Shown: one piece after another, positions 11,558 to 23,998 of the stretch | Position numbering within the stretch: position 1 is the first letter of the stretch | Layout of the letters: the number at the start of each line of letters is the position of its first letter | Origin: Leuctra nigra | Lineage: Eukaryota > Arthropoda > Insecta > Plecoptera > Leuctridae | DNA: 64,000 bases | Assembly: GCA_934045905.1 (NCBI GenBank) | Contig: OW203763.1 | Span: 41,693,172 to 41,757,171 of the forward strand | Direction of reading: 5' to 3' | Made by a program: the position numbers and the translations under genes | The notes under the pieces: model-generated | Told to the model about the DNA's origin: nothing | Database searches by the model: none | Seen by the model: only the letters and a program-made list of their open reading frames with translations

Positions 11558-12388
11558 GATTTTATATTTTCTTCTTATTTCAATATAGTTTATTGAATAT
11601 TATTGTTTAATTATTGTTTATTATTGAGTATGTTCATCAATAGTTATGATATCATAGAAAAGGTTGTCACAATAACTACCAGCAAAACACTATATAAATA
11701 CTGCTTAGTTGTTTGAAAATCAATCAGTGCTAAGGTACCAATATGACTCTCCGAAAGATGTGTAGGCAGGAAATGCCTTGAATCAATTGATTCCGGCTTG
11801 TCTCAAAAATCCCTGAAATGCAGGAGAAAGGAAAAAAATAAATTATATTCTAATAATAATAAGATGATCAATAATTCCATGTTATGCTTGTTGACAATAA
11901 AATACTACACTATCTCCCCGTAGTACCTATAATAATATACCTATATTGAGTACCTACATAAATTGCATTTTTTTTATTTTAATTGTATAAAATATTATGA
12001 CTTTGAATCAGCTGTTTATTTATTAAAGTTGCATCCTCAAATACATAATATTTTCCTCATCATAATTAGGAAATGTATTAATCATTAATTAATACATTAA
12101 TAAAATAATGTGTTAAATATGTCAATAAAATACCTACTATTGTCTCTGCGTCATCCGTGATAATATTGTAATTATATTAGGCACTCTAATTGTATTTTCA
12201 CCATCAGAATTATATTAAATATGACTTTGATGAATTTTATTTATTTGTTTACGTTGCCTCCTCAATAGGCAGTGCAATTGGTAATTTTCTCCTCAAATAT
12301 ATTCTTAATTAATTTTGATAATAATATAAATTACTACAATTAAAATAATTACGATTTTAACTTCCATGAAATTATTTATTTCACTATA
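11558..12388. other. AT-rich spacer
   Basis: Very AT-rich DNA with TAGTACCTATAATAATATACC-like tracts and poly-A/T runs. I see no gene, RNA or well-bounded repeat. Confidence 0.4.
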
Positions 12389-13506
12389 CTAGGAAAACGC
12401 TCGGTGTAACGCGTTGATGAGCGAGCACCGACACGCACGACATCGCCAATCTAGCACGATCCATTCAATCAAAGATAACTAACTATACATTATTTATTAC
12501 CAATTTTCCTTGCAACTTTTCATAAACACTCTGGATCAATTAAATAACAGATTATTGTACTGATATTTTTCCATCAATCTCTTTGGACAGATATTCAAAC
12601 ACTTAAAACAGCAATAAGTCTGTAAATTCTTGACAGATTGGGCTGGAAATGTGTAAAATATGATGCTATCTAGTCAAAACGTTGTTTTCATAACTGTGAT
12701 ACACAATCCATATCGTAAAATAAATTATTTTAGATAAGGTATACCTATACCTATGTATATGAAATACCTACATTACATTTTGACTACATTATGTATTGCA
12801 ATATGATCCACTAAGAAAAGAATCTGTCTTACATTGATATTGAGAATAGCCATCTATAAACTTTGCTTTGCTTCATAGAGCAACCCAGAATGCATTGGAA
12901 TTTCTGTTTTGAAATGTCATTTCTGACAGTTATTTAAACTGTCATTAAGTGCATCTATGTTCTTGACTGGTAGGGCTGAAAATTTGTAAAATAAGAGACA
13001 ATGTTGGTCTGAACGACCATGCAAAATATGAGTTTGATTGATCAGATTAATCAAAGACCATTTGATAGGTCAAATGGTGGTGTGGCTATAGGCCGTTTTA
13101 AATTAAGTATACAAAATGTCAGTAAAATCTCTATTACTCTTGAAACTCATTACAGATTTGTAAAAAAATCACTTATAATGCTGGTACACATGACCTTGCA
13201 AAATTTGGTGATGATCGGTCAAACTATTGCAGTTATATACACAGAGTTTCCTTCATCCCCATTGCCAAGCTAACTATAACTATACACATCAAGTTTCCGA
13301 TGCTACCAATGGAGCGAACTTGCTGAAAATCATTTTGACCATAACGAGAATAGTAATTTAAGTTGTGTGAAAAAATTGGCCTGATCCATTACTTCGTTTG
13401 GCAGGAGACGCCAAATGCACAAATAAACACACACACAAAAAAAAAAAAAAAAAAACAGAGATTCGAGCCATAAGTTTCAAGTGGAGACGCTCGCTCCGCT
13501 CGCTTA
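12389..13506 (-). mobile_element. Non-autonomous repeat, CTAG-ended family (copy 1), Helitron-like candidate
   Basis: On the minus strand the copy begins TTAAGCGAGCGGAGCGAGC and ends in an AACGC...GCGTT hairpin followed by TTTTCCTAG. Two other copies in the window have the same two ends (20336-21036 and 36536-37536). A short hairpin just before a terminal CTAG resembles a Helitron 3' end, and the next base is T here, but the other end is not the usual TC. A poly-A stretch of about 22 lies near 13437. No coding capacity is visible. Confidence 0.45.
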
Positions 13507-14885
13507 ACTATTATAATTTGAAAATGTCATGTTTTGAACTCATAACTCGTGTTTAAAATAACCCGCCATTAGTGGCATATTACTGACCAAACAGAATGTC
13601 CCGACATTCATATGGTGAATGGAAACTAGATGTGGCAACGCTGCAGTGTCAAGCAACACGAGCTGAGTCGAACCGAGCCGAGTAGAGCCGAGTGTATGCG
13701 GCAGAGGGAGAATGGGATGCAGAGGCGGATGGGATGCAGAGGGGGAATGGGATGATGCATGATGAAGCAATGATTTCACCATAATTTGTAATATTTACAA
13801 TTACCTTCTTAAGGAGATTCGATTTTGATACTTTTGACTTCACTGATGAATATCAAATTGAAAATAGTTATGATTAATTTTTTTATTTATGAATTTCGGT
13901 GAATATTTAGCTGAAATAAAGTATTATAATATTTTATGCTGCAAACTGTTCTCAAAACAAAATATTGCAGTTTAAATCAGTATTCAAGATACACATAAAT
14001 CAAACGCATTAACATACGTATCGATTTCATTTGTGACGTAAAAAGTATTAAAACGCATTTTTCTAAGACGCTCGCGTAATACGGAGGCAATTGAAATAGT
14101 GATATCGGCAACATAGCTCATTGGTTTGGTCAAAGCTAGACTATTCCTGAGTACAAGAACCATCAGATTCATGAATAACTAACTTCAACCAACTTCAATT
14201 TTCAACCAAAACGCACGATTATTCTGAAATACCAAATAGCCCCCGTTAAAGTAAAAAAGAGCTGAACCCACCACTAATTGCAACAGAAAATCAATCATTC
14301 AATCATTCTAAAATGAGTGCGTTTAGTGATAACGTGAAATAAGTATCAGTTCTTAACATTAGTGTGAAACCCCAGTGAGTCCAGTGAGTGACAAAGATAT
14401 CAAGTGCTAACCATTGTGTGACCTTCATCAGGTACCTACACGCGCGAGCTATCGACAGCAGACAGATTTCTAAGAATAGCGAGTTGGAGTCCGTCAACAA
14501 TGCAGTGACAAACTACAACGCATTTCATCGAAACACGGCGAATTAATATAATCTCAACTTCCAGAAGTTCCAATAGGAAGCTCACGGGAAATCAATGCCA
14601 GTGCACTGTGATGTAAATATCTGTGCCTCAGAGGTAGAGGGGAGGAAGTCCATTTCATCTATTCCTGAAGTTAGCTCATAAACTAAGGACGCGTCGACAA
14701 CTAGGTCATTTTGCGCATATTAAAATTTATTTGTAATTTTGTTGATCCGAAACCAGTCATTCTTCAATCATCATCATATCTGTAGGGGTAACATGAGCCA
14801 TTGTGTTAACGAATACTTCAATAAAACTGTATTTATTGACATCAGTCAAATGCCAATTGATAGAACTTGATTACATCATTATAAA
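13507..14885. other. Spacer with a small purine-rich repeat
   Basis: At about 13670-13760 there are short repeats of GGGATGCAGAGG/GAATGGGATG and of GAGCCGAGT. Otherwise nothing recognisable; open frames here are short and without family motifs. Confidence 0.35.
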
Positions 14886-14889
14886 AGTG

Positions 14890-15240
14890 TGAAAAAAACA
14901 CTTTGAGATTGGCTCAGGCAATGACGCTCTGGGTTCTTACTTCGGAGATCCGGGATTCAATTCCCTCAACCATCCATCCGACTAGACCGAAGTATTTTCG
15001 AGATTTCCCTCAAACACTGTCCAGTTACTCCCCGCTTTTTATCCCGACCGAATAGCAGGGAGGCGAGTAGGGTCACGTGACAGCTCTCAGCCAATGAGAG
15101 AGCACTCAGCTCACTGCTTTCACTTGACAGTGTCCTGAATTCAGTCGAGAGACAAATGCTGGGGAGGTTCTCTATACTAATAGGCCACGACCGCCTCCTC
15201 CCACCGTCCATCATCTCCATTCACCATAGAATACTACAAA
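14890..15240 (+). mobile_element. Degraded tRNA-derived SINE
   Basis: A tRNA-like head (GGCTCAGGCAATGACGCTCTGGGTTC with a box-B-like GGGATTCAATTCCC at about 14951) is followed by a body at 15130-15225 (CAAATGCTGGGGAGGTTC...AATAGGCCACGACCGCCTCC). That body matches the intact SINE at 60144-60431 read on the other strand. Confidence 0.6.
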
Positions 15241-15637
15241 GACAAACCAAACATTATGGAAAAGACACGAAAATATTAGATTTTTTTTGTTTTCCTTTTC
15301 CCAAATTGAATACAAATTGTCTCATTTCTGAATCTTGGAGGTTGATTTGATACCAATCGCTTGGTATATTTTTGTTGACAATACATTTACAATAAAAAAG
15401 GGCAAGCACTAGTCTCAAATCAATATAAAACAAACGAATTGAATCTTTTTGTTCTCATGGGCGGAACAGCTGTGAAACATGCTAGGTGGCATTGCATTAC
15501 AGATGATGTTCAGAACGAAAACAATCGCTTGTAACCTCCTAGTCAGTGCTTTGCTCCCAGCACACATATGATGACCCCCCCTCCCCCCCCATCATCCGCC
15601 AAGACATTCATCATGATCATACATCCGTTGTCACTGA

Positions 15638-15672
15638 TTTGTACCTGCAGAACAGTGCGACAACCCCTGGGG
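15638..15672 (+). mobile_element. SINE 3' tail fragment
   Basis: The segment CCTGCAGAACAGTGCGAC matches the 3' region of the SINE at 60144-60431 (minus strand CACTGCAGAACAGTGCGAC). The 33-bp minisatellite starts directly after it. Confidence 0.5.
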
Positions 15673-15682
15673 ATGCAAGTGA

Positions 15683-17025
15683 GTGACCATCGCCTCCCCC
15701 ACAGTTCCGCCACTGAGTCCAATTGCCTCCCCCACAGTTCCACCACTGGGTCACATCGCCTCCCCCACAGTTCCACCACTGAGTCACATCGCCTTCCCCA
15801 CAGTTCCACCACTAAGTCACATCGCCTCCCCCACAGTTCTACAACTGGGTCCAATTGCCTCCCCCACAGTTCCGCCACTAAGTCACATCGCCTCCCCCAC
15901 AGTTCCCCCACTGGGTCAAATCACCTCCCCCACAGTTCCACCACTGGGTCCAATTGCCTCCCCCACAGTTCCACCACTGGGTCCAATTGCCTCCCCCACA
16001 GTTCCGCCACTGGGTCCAATTGCCTCCCCCACAGTTCCACCACTAAGTCACATCGCCTCCCCCACAGTTCCGCCACTAAGTCACATCGCCTCCCCCACAG
16101 TTCTACAACTGGGTCCAATTGCCTCCCCCACAGTTCCACCACTGGGTCCAATTGCCTCCCCCACAGTTCCACCCCTGGGTCCAATTGCCTCCCCCACAGT
16201 TCCGCCACTGGGTCCAATTGCCTCCCCCACAGTTCCACCACTAAGTCACATCGCCTCCCCCACAGTTCCGCCACTAAGTCACATCGCCTCCCCCACAGTT
16301 CTACAACTGGGTCCAATTGCCACCCCCACAGTTCCACCACTGGGTCCAATTGCCTCCCCCACAGTTCCACCACTGGGTCCAATTGCCTCCCCCACAGTTC
16401 CACCACTGGGTCCAATTGCCTCCCCCACAGTTCCACCACTGGATCACATCGCCTCCCCCACAGTTCCGCCACTAAGTCACATCGCCTCCCCCACAGTTCC
16501 ACCACTGGGTCCAATTGCCTCCCCCACAGTTCCGCCACTAAGTCACATCGCCTCCCCCACAGTTCTACAACTGGGTCCAATTGCCTCCCCCACAGTTCCG
16601 CCACTAAGTCACATCGCCTCCCCCACAGTTCCACCACTGGGTCCAATTGCCTCCCCCACAGTTCCACCACTAAGTCACATCGCCTCCCACACAGTTCCGC
16701 CACTAAGTCACATCGCCTCCCCCACAGTTCTACAACTGGGTCCAATTGCCTCCCCCACAGTTCCGCCACTAAGTCACATCGCCTCCCCCACAGTTCTACA
16801 ACTGGGTCCAATTGCCTCCCCCACAGTTCCGCCACTAAGTCACATCGCCTCCCCCACAGTTCCACCACTGGGTCCAATTGGCTCCCCCACAGTTCCACCA
16901 CTAAGTCACATCGCCTCCCCCACAGTTCCGCCACGGCTCACATCGCTTCCCCCCACAGTTCCGCCACTAAGTCACATTGCCTCCCCCACAGTTCCGCCAC
17001 CAGGTCACATCGCCTCCCCCACCCC
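15683..17025. repeat. 33-bp minisatellite, about 40 copies
   Basis: Tandem units of 33 bp with core CTCCCCCACAGTTCCACCAC alternate between GGGTCCAATTGC and AAGTCACATCGC variants. Because 33 is divisible by three, long open frames appear in two plus frames and one minus frame (for example TVPPLGPIASP units). These frames follow from the repeat period; neither has a flanking domain or clear start context, so I do not call them genes. Confidence 0.92.
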
Positions 17026-17159
17026 ATTAAAAATTGAATTTAATCCACAATTTCGATTTATTAGCACATTACATTTTTATTTTCCAGTTTTCGAATCAAC
17101 AGACGAAAAAACCAACTTTTGAACTTAAAAATCACAAAATGTTTTCGTAAATTATGGAA

Positions 17160-17700
17160 AGTGAGTTTGGGAAGTGTGACACATCCTTACATCCCCCTCC
17201 CTTCCCCCTTCCCCTGTCACACTTAGTCACAATTTGCGCACCCCCACCTACGTAATTACGGGCGCATCCCCCCCCCTACCCCCCACCCTAGTGTAGTTTA
17301 GGGAAAATGTCTGGCTCTTGGAATCGACCAGGGACTCTGTATTGAGAGTCCAGCGCGTTGCAGCCTGAGCCAACTTCTGTCTTGTTGGTTTCTGAATAAC
17401 ATTGTCCGTCTTGATTTGAGCCAACTTGATATTTGGCGAGCTCTCTGGTTCGGATCCAGGAATCAAGTCAGTGAGTGGACTCTCGTTTCCCAGCACAAAA
17501 GACAACAAACACACTCGACTCTTCACCCGGACTCTAGCTGGACTATGCGCTTTGTTATGCACTTGGCTCATAGCAATGATTATGATGATGATAGAAGCGA
17601 ATTAACCGTGGTAGAGGCGGTCGTGTCTTATTAGGGGACCTTCACAGGATTTGTCTCCAGACTGAGGGAAGCCGGGTCAGGAAGGGGGCTGTGAATAAAG
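17160..17700 (-). mobile_element. SINE-related fragments and C-rich tracts
   Basis: On the minus strand, 17575-17690 matches the SINE body (CTCAGTCTGGAGACAAATCC...ACACGACCGCCTC). 17300-17375 contains GTTGGCTCAGG...GGTCGATTCC, a tRNA-like head with box B. The copies are old and broken. C-rich tracts lie at 17190-17285. Confidence 0.5.
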
Positions 17701-17925
17701 AACAAGCTCGAAATGGTTCATGTTGACTCCCCCTGTCACATTGTATCACACTTTCTGCAACCCTCCCCCCTAAAAGAACGTACAAAACTATCTCTACCGC
17801 CCCGCCCCGTAAATATATTTTTTTGACTACGAAATTTATCAGAATGTATCATTTTTAGTGAAATTCAGGTCTATAGACATATGCACTGAAAATGTCTACA
17901 TCAAAACGTGGCGTCCCAATGCTCC

Positions 17926-17942
17926 CCCCCCCCCCCCCCCCC
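17926..17942 (+). repeat. Poly-C tract
   Basis: An uninterrupted run of about 17 C. Similar runs occur at about 19956, 20226, 21088, 23438, 29139 and 32571, with G runs at 19639, 38391 and 62645. Confidence 0.8.
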
Positions 17943-18779
17943 TACTGCCGCCAAGGTCTGTCGCGGGATCTAACCTGGGATATCCGAAGAGCGAATCCAA
18001 AGCCTGAGCCAACTTGCTTCGTCAATGAGATTAGATTATCAATTGCGAAAATAAAGTCCATGGTATACACCTGGACTAAATTCTGAATAACCAGCGGGAA
18101 CTTGACGTGTGTTGGAGCTCCTTGATTGGTTGAAAGATGAAAATTAACAGTATGTCTGATAACATTCAAATTTTGAATTATGATAAGCGAGCATCGGTAT
18201 TGCATGCGAATTGATATGCGTTTGCACAGACCTTGGAAAGAGCCGAAACGAAAAACGTGAAAGAAAAAGAAAATATTTTAAATATCCCGAAATATCCTAC
18301 AAGAAATTTGACAACTATTTCCAAACATGCTCAAAATGTCCGTAAAATTTCAACTTTTGAAGATGGCGACAGATTAGTGTGAAAATTGAGTACAATACTT
18401 AAATTTTTGTGTCCCATGACCATGCCAAGTTGACCATGCCATGCCAAAATGCCAATTACTATGCAAAACATTCAAAAAGTGTCAAAAATGTCCCGTACGT
18501 TACGTAGTAACGCTCGCTCTGCTAGTTGTCTGAAGGTTTTTGAACGGATACTTGAAAGTAAACCAACGCTGCTTTGGTCTCATTGAGTCCGATAGGGTTG
18601 GTTGCCGAGCTGCTGTCTTGGGAAACTCGCAACTCGGAATCTCTCAAGGTTATATTATGTCTGCTATGACTAACGGGCGGCGCGTGCAGGAGAAGCACGT
18701 ATTACACGAGTAGACGGTTATAACAGGTAAGAAGAATACAATTCAATTACACTAGCGGTAAGAAAGGTGTTGTTCTAAT

Positions 18780-18921
18780 AACCGTAATAATTGTTATGGT
18801 ACTCTTATGGCACTTACTCCAACTTACTCTGCTTGTTGTTTATTTGTGCTTTTGCCCAGGTCGAACCGTTCAACCAATCGATCTGAAATTGTGCACAACA
18901 CATACACTAATGTAATCTAAG
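18780..18921 (+). mobile_element. Fragment of the CTAG-ended repeat family
   Basis: The stretch GGTACTCTTATGGCACTTACTCC...CCCAGGTCGAACCGTTCAACCAATCGATCTGAAATT matches the interior of the copies at 36536-37536 (minus strand) and 63284-64000. It is interrupted at 18922 by a hAT-like insertion. Confidence 0.5.
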
Positions 18922-19397
18922 TAGGGTTGAACCGAACTTTAAATTTTTGACCGAACCGAACCGAACATTTGGTCATTTTTACCTGCAGTGGCTTTATCAT
19001 TTACAAAAAAATAACATCAAATTTGTTTGGCATAGTTTTTACTTAAAATTTTGCTTCACGAGATAAGCAAACTTAATTCAATTAGGTATAACCATATTTT
19101 TAGTGCATTTTTCTTTTGATAACATTAATTCACGTCATTGAATTTATGCACGCAGAAAAGGTAAGATGAGTAAAATTTAATATAATTGTTAATGAACTGT
19201 AACAATTTGCTCTGTTTCTTCTTTGGCTTCTTTGTCACACAGATTTCAATCTAGAACACCAACAAGACACTGGAACGAAGTGTTTGCGGGAAATGTCGCA
19301 TTGGCGCAGCGAGGGAGGTTCGGTTCCGATATTTCATTTAAAGGTTCGTATCTGAAGCCGGTTCGGTTCGGTTTTCGAACCGGTTCGCCCAACCCTA
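18922..19397. mobile_element. Short hAT-like non-autonomous element
   Basis: The ends are inverted: TAGGGTTGAACCGAAC on the left and the reverse complement CGCCCAACCCTA on the right, with GGTTCGGTTCGG-type subterminal repeats. The flanking 8-mers AATCTAAG and GATCTAAG match at seven of eight positions, as expected for an aged hAT target duplication. It has no coding capacity. Confidence 0.6.
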
Positions 19398-20335
19398 GAT
19401 CTAAGCGATCACGTGTGTAGGTATTGCACAGGATCCTGTGATTATTTGAAAACCTATTATGAGATCATTTTGTGTGAATGCTACTAGTGTAATCCCGCCT
19501 CCCAGTCGACACGGGGAGTTCAAGTCACGTGATAATTTGCTACGAAGTTCTGTACGGTGCATTTGCACCCAGCCGGTGCTCGTGCACCCAGCCAGTGCTC
19601 GTGCACCCACACACACCATAAGCGTCGGCAGGAATCTGTTGGGGGGGGGGGGGGGGGGGGGGCAAGGAGGCTGTGGGGTGCGCCCCCCATTCTAAACTGC
19701 AGGGTGTTTTCTGATTTTATGACACTTCGAAATCAATTTTGGTACGATTTGAGATATTATTTTTTTGAAACATGAACTTATTTTAAAATGTAACACTTTC
19801 GGGTGTGGGGCATACCCTCTTCTTGCCCCGCAGATACATTTTTGGAAGTTTTATACACTTTGAAATATCTTTTTGTACGGTTTTTTTAAAACAAATTTCA
19901 ACTAAAAAACTTGTATTTTCTCCGCACGTCGGGGGGAGATGGGAGGAAACGACCCCCCCCCCCCCCTCCCGTTTCATCCCCCCTCCCCTTCCGGCGCCTA
20001 TGCGACCACACTGCCTTACCGACTGAAAGAGCCGCAAATGCTGGGAAACAATGATGATTCCATGCATACACTTATTCTTTAATCCATGTCCACCCACCGC
20101 ATTGAAAATCAGTATTTTAAAAATGGTAAAATCTTGCAATTTAATTTATCAGAAATTCAAAACCCCAAGTATCAAGAAATGTCATTATTCCGGGGTCGCC
20201 CAGACACGTACTGGCCTATGCAACACCCCCCCCCCCCCCCCCCTCGCTGACCAACCATTGTTTTAATTTATAAGTGTTGAATGATTATCACGTCATGTTT
20301 CATTTTGTGAAAGTGGTTAAGTTTTGCACTGTTTG
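19398..20335. other. Spacer with G- and C-homopolymer tracts
   Basis: Contains a run of about 23 G near 19640, a 14-C tract near 19956 and a 17-C tract near 20226. The sequence CTGCAGGGTGTTTTCTGATTTTATGACACTT resembles the interior of the hAT element at 62539-63161, so it is probably a degraded relative. No gene was seen. Confidence 0.4.
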
Positions 20336-21036
20336 TTGAGCGAGCGTAGCGAGCGACTCCATTCTGCACTTTTGGACAATTGTGCAAATTATTAATTGAT
20401 TGATGGTAATTGATGGTATCGGGAAATTCCACTGGTTTCTGGATTGTTTTATGTACTAAAGTAAAGTGAATAGATGGCTATTCTCAGTTTCAATGAAAAA
20501 CATATTCTTGTTGTTTGTGTGAATTATACTGCAATTCTATTTATATTAATAATATAATAAAAATTATTTATTATTTATTTGTATACCTACATTGGTATTA
20601 TATTTTTTTTGCATATGTATCGTGTTTCACAGTTATGTAAGAAGCAGCGTTTCGACTAGATAGCACATGTTACATCTCATATTTTACACATTTCCAGCCC
20701 AATCGGTCAAGAATTTACAGACTTGGTAAATTCATGGTAAACATTGATCTGTTTTCCAATGTTTCCAGAACGTTTCTGAAAAGTTGCGATGAAAATCAGA
20801 TTTTATAATTTCAAGCCCTGTTTCCAAAAAACATTTGGGTCAGGGAGTAGAAAATAAATACATTTTGAACATACACAAATTGTCTAACCAGACATAAAGG
20901 CTACAATTATCTCAACAAAACTAACAAAATCAGATATGATGCATAATTATCTTTGATTGAATTTGGATAGTGATCGATTGGCGATTTTGCGCGTGTCGGT
21001 GCTCGCTCATCAACGCGTAACACAGCGTTTTCCTAG
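20336..21036 (+). mobile_element. Non-autonomous repeat, CTAG-ended family (copy 2)
   Basis: Starts TTGAGCGAGCGTAGCGAGCG and ends with the hairpin AACGCGTAACACAGCGTT followed by TTCCTAG at 21036. It is in the opposite orientation to copies 1 and 3. No ORF of interest. Confidence 0.5.
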
Positions 21037-21189
21037 ATATAAAAAATACAGATACACCGAATTATTGACCCCACCCTATGTATTGTCCCCCCCCCCCCCC
21101 CCCCCCCCAACCACCATATTATAACAGTGTGAAATGTCTGAAATCTCTGGAAAAGTTGATGATGATGATGATGATGATGATATTGATAT

Positions 21190-22929
21190 TGTCGCCTGTA
21201 CAGAGGGTGGTGATTTCGAAACAAGGTATGTTGAGAGTAAGAGGGCGTTATACTATCGTGGCAGCTCTGCAGACTGAAGTCCACGTTGTCGCGTGTACAG
21301 AGGGTAGTGATGAAGTAAAAAAAGTCACAGTGTAAAGTGCAAAAGAGGTCATGTTGACTGTAGGAGGACGTTGTACGATCATGAAAGCTCTGCACTAGGG
21401 TGCACGTTGTGGCCCGTACAGAGGGTGGTGATGATTTCATATCGAGGTCATGTTGACAGTAGGAGGACGTTGTACGATCATGACAGCTCTGCACTGGGGT
21501 GCACGTTGTGGCCCGTACAGAGGGTGGTGATGATGTTATATCGAGGTCATGTTGACTGTAGGAGGACGTTGTACGATCGTGGCAGCTCTGCACTGGGGTG
21601 CACGTTATGGCCCGTACAGAGGGTGGTGATGATGTCATATCGAGGTCATGTTGACTTAGGAGGACGTTGTACGAGCATGACAGCTTTGCACTGGCGTGCA
21701 CGTTGTGGCCCGAACAGAGGGTGGTGATGATGTCATATCGAGGTCATGTTGACTTAGGAGGACGTTGTACGAGCATGACAGCTCTGCACTGGGGTGCACG
21801 TTGTGGCCCGTACAGAGGGTGGTGATGATGTCATATCGAGGTCATGTTGACTTAGGAGGACGTTGTACGAGCATGACAGCTCTGCACTGGGGTGCACGTT
21901 GTGGCCCGAACAGAGGGTGGTGATGATGTCATATCGAGGTCATGTTGACTTAGGAGGACGTTGTACGAGCATGACAGCTCTGCACTGGGGTTGCACGTTG
22001 TGGCCCGTACAGAGGGTGGTGATGATGTCATATCGAGTTCATGTTGACTAAGGAGGACGTTGTACGAGCATGACAGCTCTGCACAAGGGTGCACGTTGTG
22101 GCCCGTACAGAGGGTGGTGATGATGTCATATCGAGGTCATGTTGACTTAGGAGGACGTTGTACGAGCATGACAGCTCTGCACTGGGGTGCACGTTGTGGC
22201 CCGTACAGAGGGTGGTGAAGATTTCATATCGAGGTCATGTTGACTGTAGGAGGACGTTGTACGATCATGGCAGCTCTGCACTGGGGTGCACGTTGTGGCC
22301 CGTACAGAGGGTGGTGATGATGTCATATCGAGGTCATGTTGACTTAGGAGGACGTTGTACGAGCATGTCAGCTCTGCACTAGGGTGCACGTTGTGGCCCG
22401 TACAGAGGGTGGTGATGATGTCATATCGAGGTCATGTTGACTGTAGGAGGACGTTGTACGATCATGGCAGCTCTGCACTAGGGTGCACGTTGTGGCCCGT
22501 ACAGAGGGTGGTGATGATGTCACATCGAGGTCATGTTGACTGTTGGGGGCGTCGCTCGTATGGCATGGCAGCTCTGCACTGGGGTGCACGTTGTGGCCCG
22601 TACAGAGGGTGGTGATGATGTCATATCGAGGTCATGTTTACTGTAGGAGGACGTTGTACGATCATGGCAGCTCTGCACTAGGGTGCACGTTGTGGCCCGT
22701 ACAGAGGGTGGTGATGATGTCACATCGAGGTCATGTTGACTGTTGGGGGCGTCGCTCGTATGGCATGGCAGCTCTGCACTGGGGTGCACGTTGTGGCCCG
22801 TACAGAGGGTGGTGATGATGTCATATCGAGGTCATGTTGACTGTTGGAGGACGTTGTACGATCATGGCAGCTCTGCACTAGGGTGCACGTTGTGGCCCGT
22901 ACAGAGGGTGGTGATGATGTCACATCGAG
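21190..22929. repeat. About 100-bp minisatellite, left part
   Basis: Tandem units of about 100 bp contain GGTGCACGTTGTGGCCCGTACAGAGGGTGGTGATGATGTCATATCGAGG. Near 22540-22930 a 200-bp higher-order unit appears, alternating a GGAGGACGTTGTACGATCATGG version with a GGGGGCGTCGCTCGTATGGC version. The array continues at 29674-30938; the Ty3 element is inserted in it. Open frames on both strands are by-products of the repeat. Confidence 0.92.
22926..22929. repeat. 4-bp target site duplication of the Ty3 element (left)
   Basis: CGAG here and at 29674-29677; both belong to the minisatellite unit (ATATCGAGGTC). Confidence 0.85.
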
Positions 22930-23965
22930 TGTAAACTGTGCCCATCACATACCTGGTGATTCGCTGGATGCCGGCTAGCTTGCTTCACCGGGTCGGTCTC
23001 GGTAGAGAGGGGGGGTAAGGGGGCAGAGGGGAAAGGGGAGGCAGTCGGCGAATGCCGGGATGGGCGCCACCTAGTTTCACTTTACAACTAAAAATGACGG
23101 GTAGAACTAGGAACCCTTATTAATGAACAAATGCTTTTATTCCATAAACATAAAACATGTTGGCTTCTCTTTCTCGCTCATACATAAATCCACGTTCCTA
23201 CAAAACCTGTAGCCGATCAGACAATAATTATTATACATACAAATCTTCTTCTCTCTCTCTCACTTACATAAATCAACTTTCCCACAACAAAACGCTAGCT
23301 GATCAGACAATAATTATTATACATACAAATCTTCTTCTCTCGCTCTCACTTACATAAATCAACTTTCCCACAACAAAACGCTAGCTGATCAGACAATAAT
23401 TATACATACACTTCTATGGGGCATTTACAAATAACCCCCCCCCCCCCCCCCCAAAATAACCCTGTGCTCTTCTGGCACGCAGTAAGTCTCTCTTTTCCAC
23501 CAATAACTTGTACTCCTGTCCGGATAGGTACCGTAAATCGTATAATGTACAATACCCAGTCCTCGTGGTCACATCACTCAGAGGGCGGATGTCTCGTTTG
23601 GGGTGGATCTTGATGGCGGTGGTCTCGTCACTTCTTGCACGCTCTGGCTGACCCTGCGTCTCCTCAACCACGTGAACCGGAGGCAGTCCCACACACACAC
23701 TTAAAGTTCTCGAGTAACACAGTTTATCAATAACAATCAGGTTACTTTTACGCTATAATCCCTCTCACACGAGGTAGATCTTATCCCAAAACCTCCTCAC
23801 CACTCCGTGACGTCTCTCTGACTCTCCCTCACGTCCTTTTTTTTCTCCCCCTCCTTCACTTCCGGACCTACTTCCCCTGACTTTCCCTCCCTCCCGGCCT
23901 AAGGGTAGCTAGATGGCGGTAAGGTTTAAATGAGGCGGGAAAGAGGAGGCAGGGAAAACGTTACA
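22930..23965 (-). repeat. 3' LTR of the Ty3 element (1036 bp)
   Basis: Begins TGTAAACTGTG and ends CGTTACA on the plus strand. It has three tandem copies of an 86-bp unit (GATCAGACAATAATTATTAT at 23215, 23301 and 23387), one more than the other LTR, and an 18-C tract near 23438. Confidence 0.93.
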
Positions 23966-23980
23966 TCCCCCCTTTACTTT
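23966..23980 (-). promoter_or_regulatory. Polypurine tract
   Basis: Minus-strand AAAGTAAAGGGGGGA directly abuts the 3' LTR; it is the expected primer site for plus-strand DNA synthesis. Confidence 0.85.
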
Positions 23981-23998
23981 AACCAATGAGACTCTGTC

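Noticed and set aside
15683..17122. Long proline-rich proteins of 489 and 479 residues and a 337-residue minus-strand protein
   Set aside because: They arise from a 33-bp repeat without stops in several frames; no domain, start context or splice evidence.
21371..22934. Open frames in the 100-bp minisatellite on both strands
   Set aside because: Repeat artefacts with frequent breaks; no family motif.
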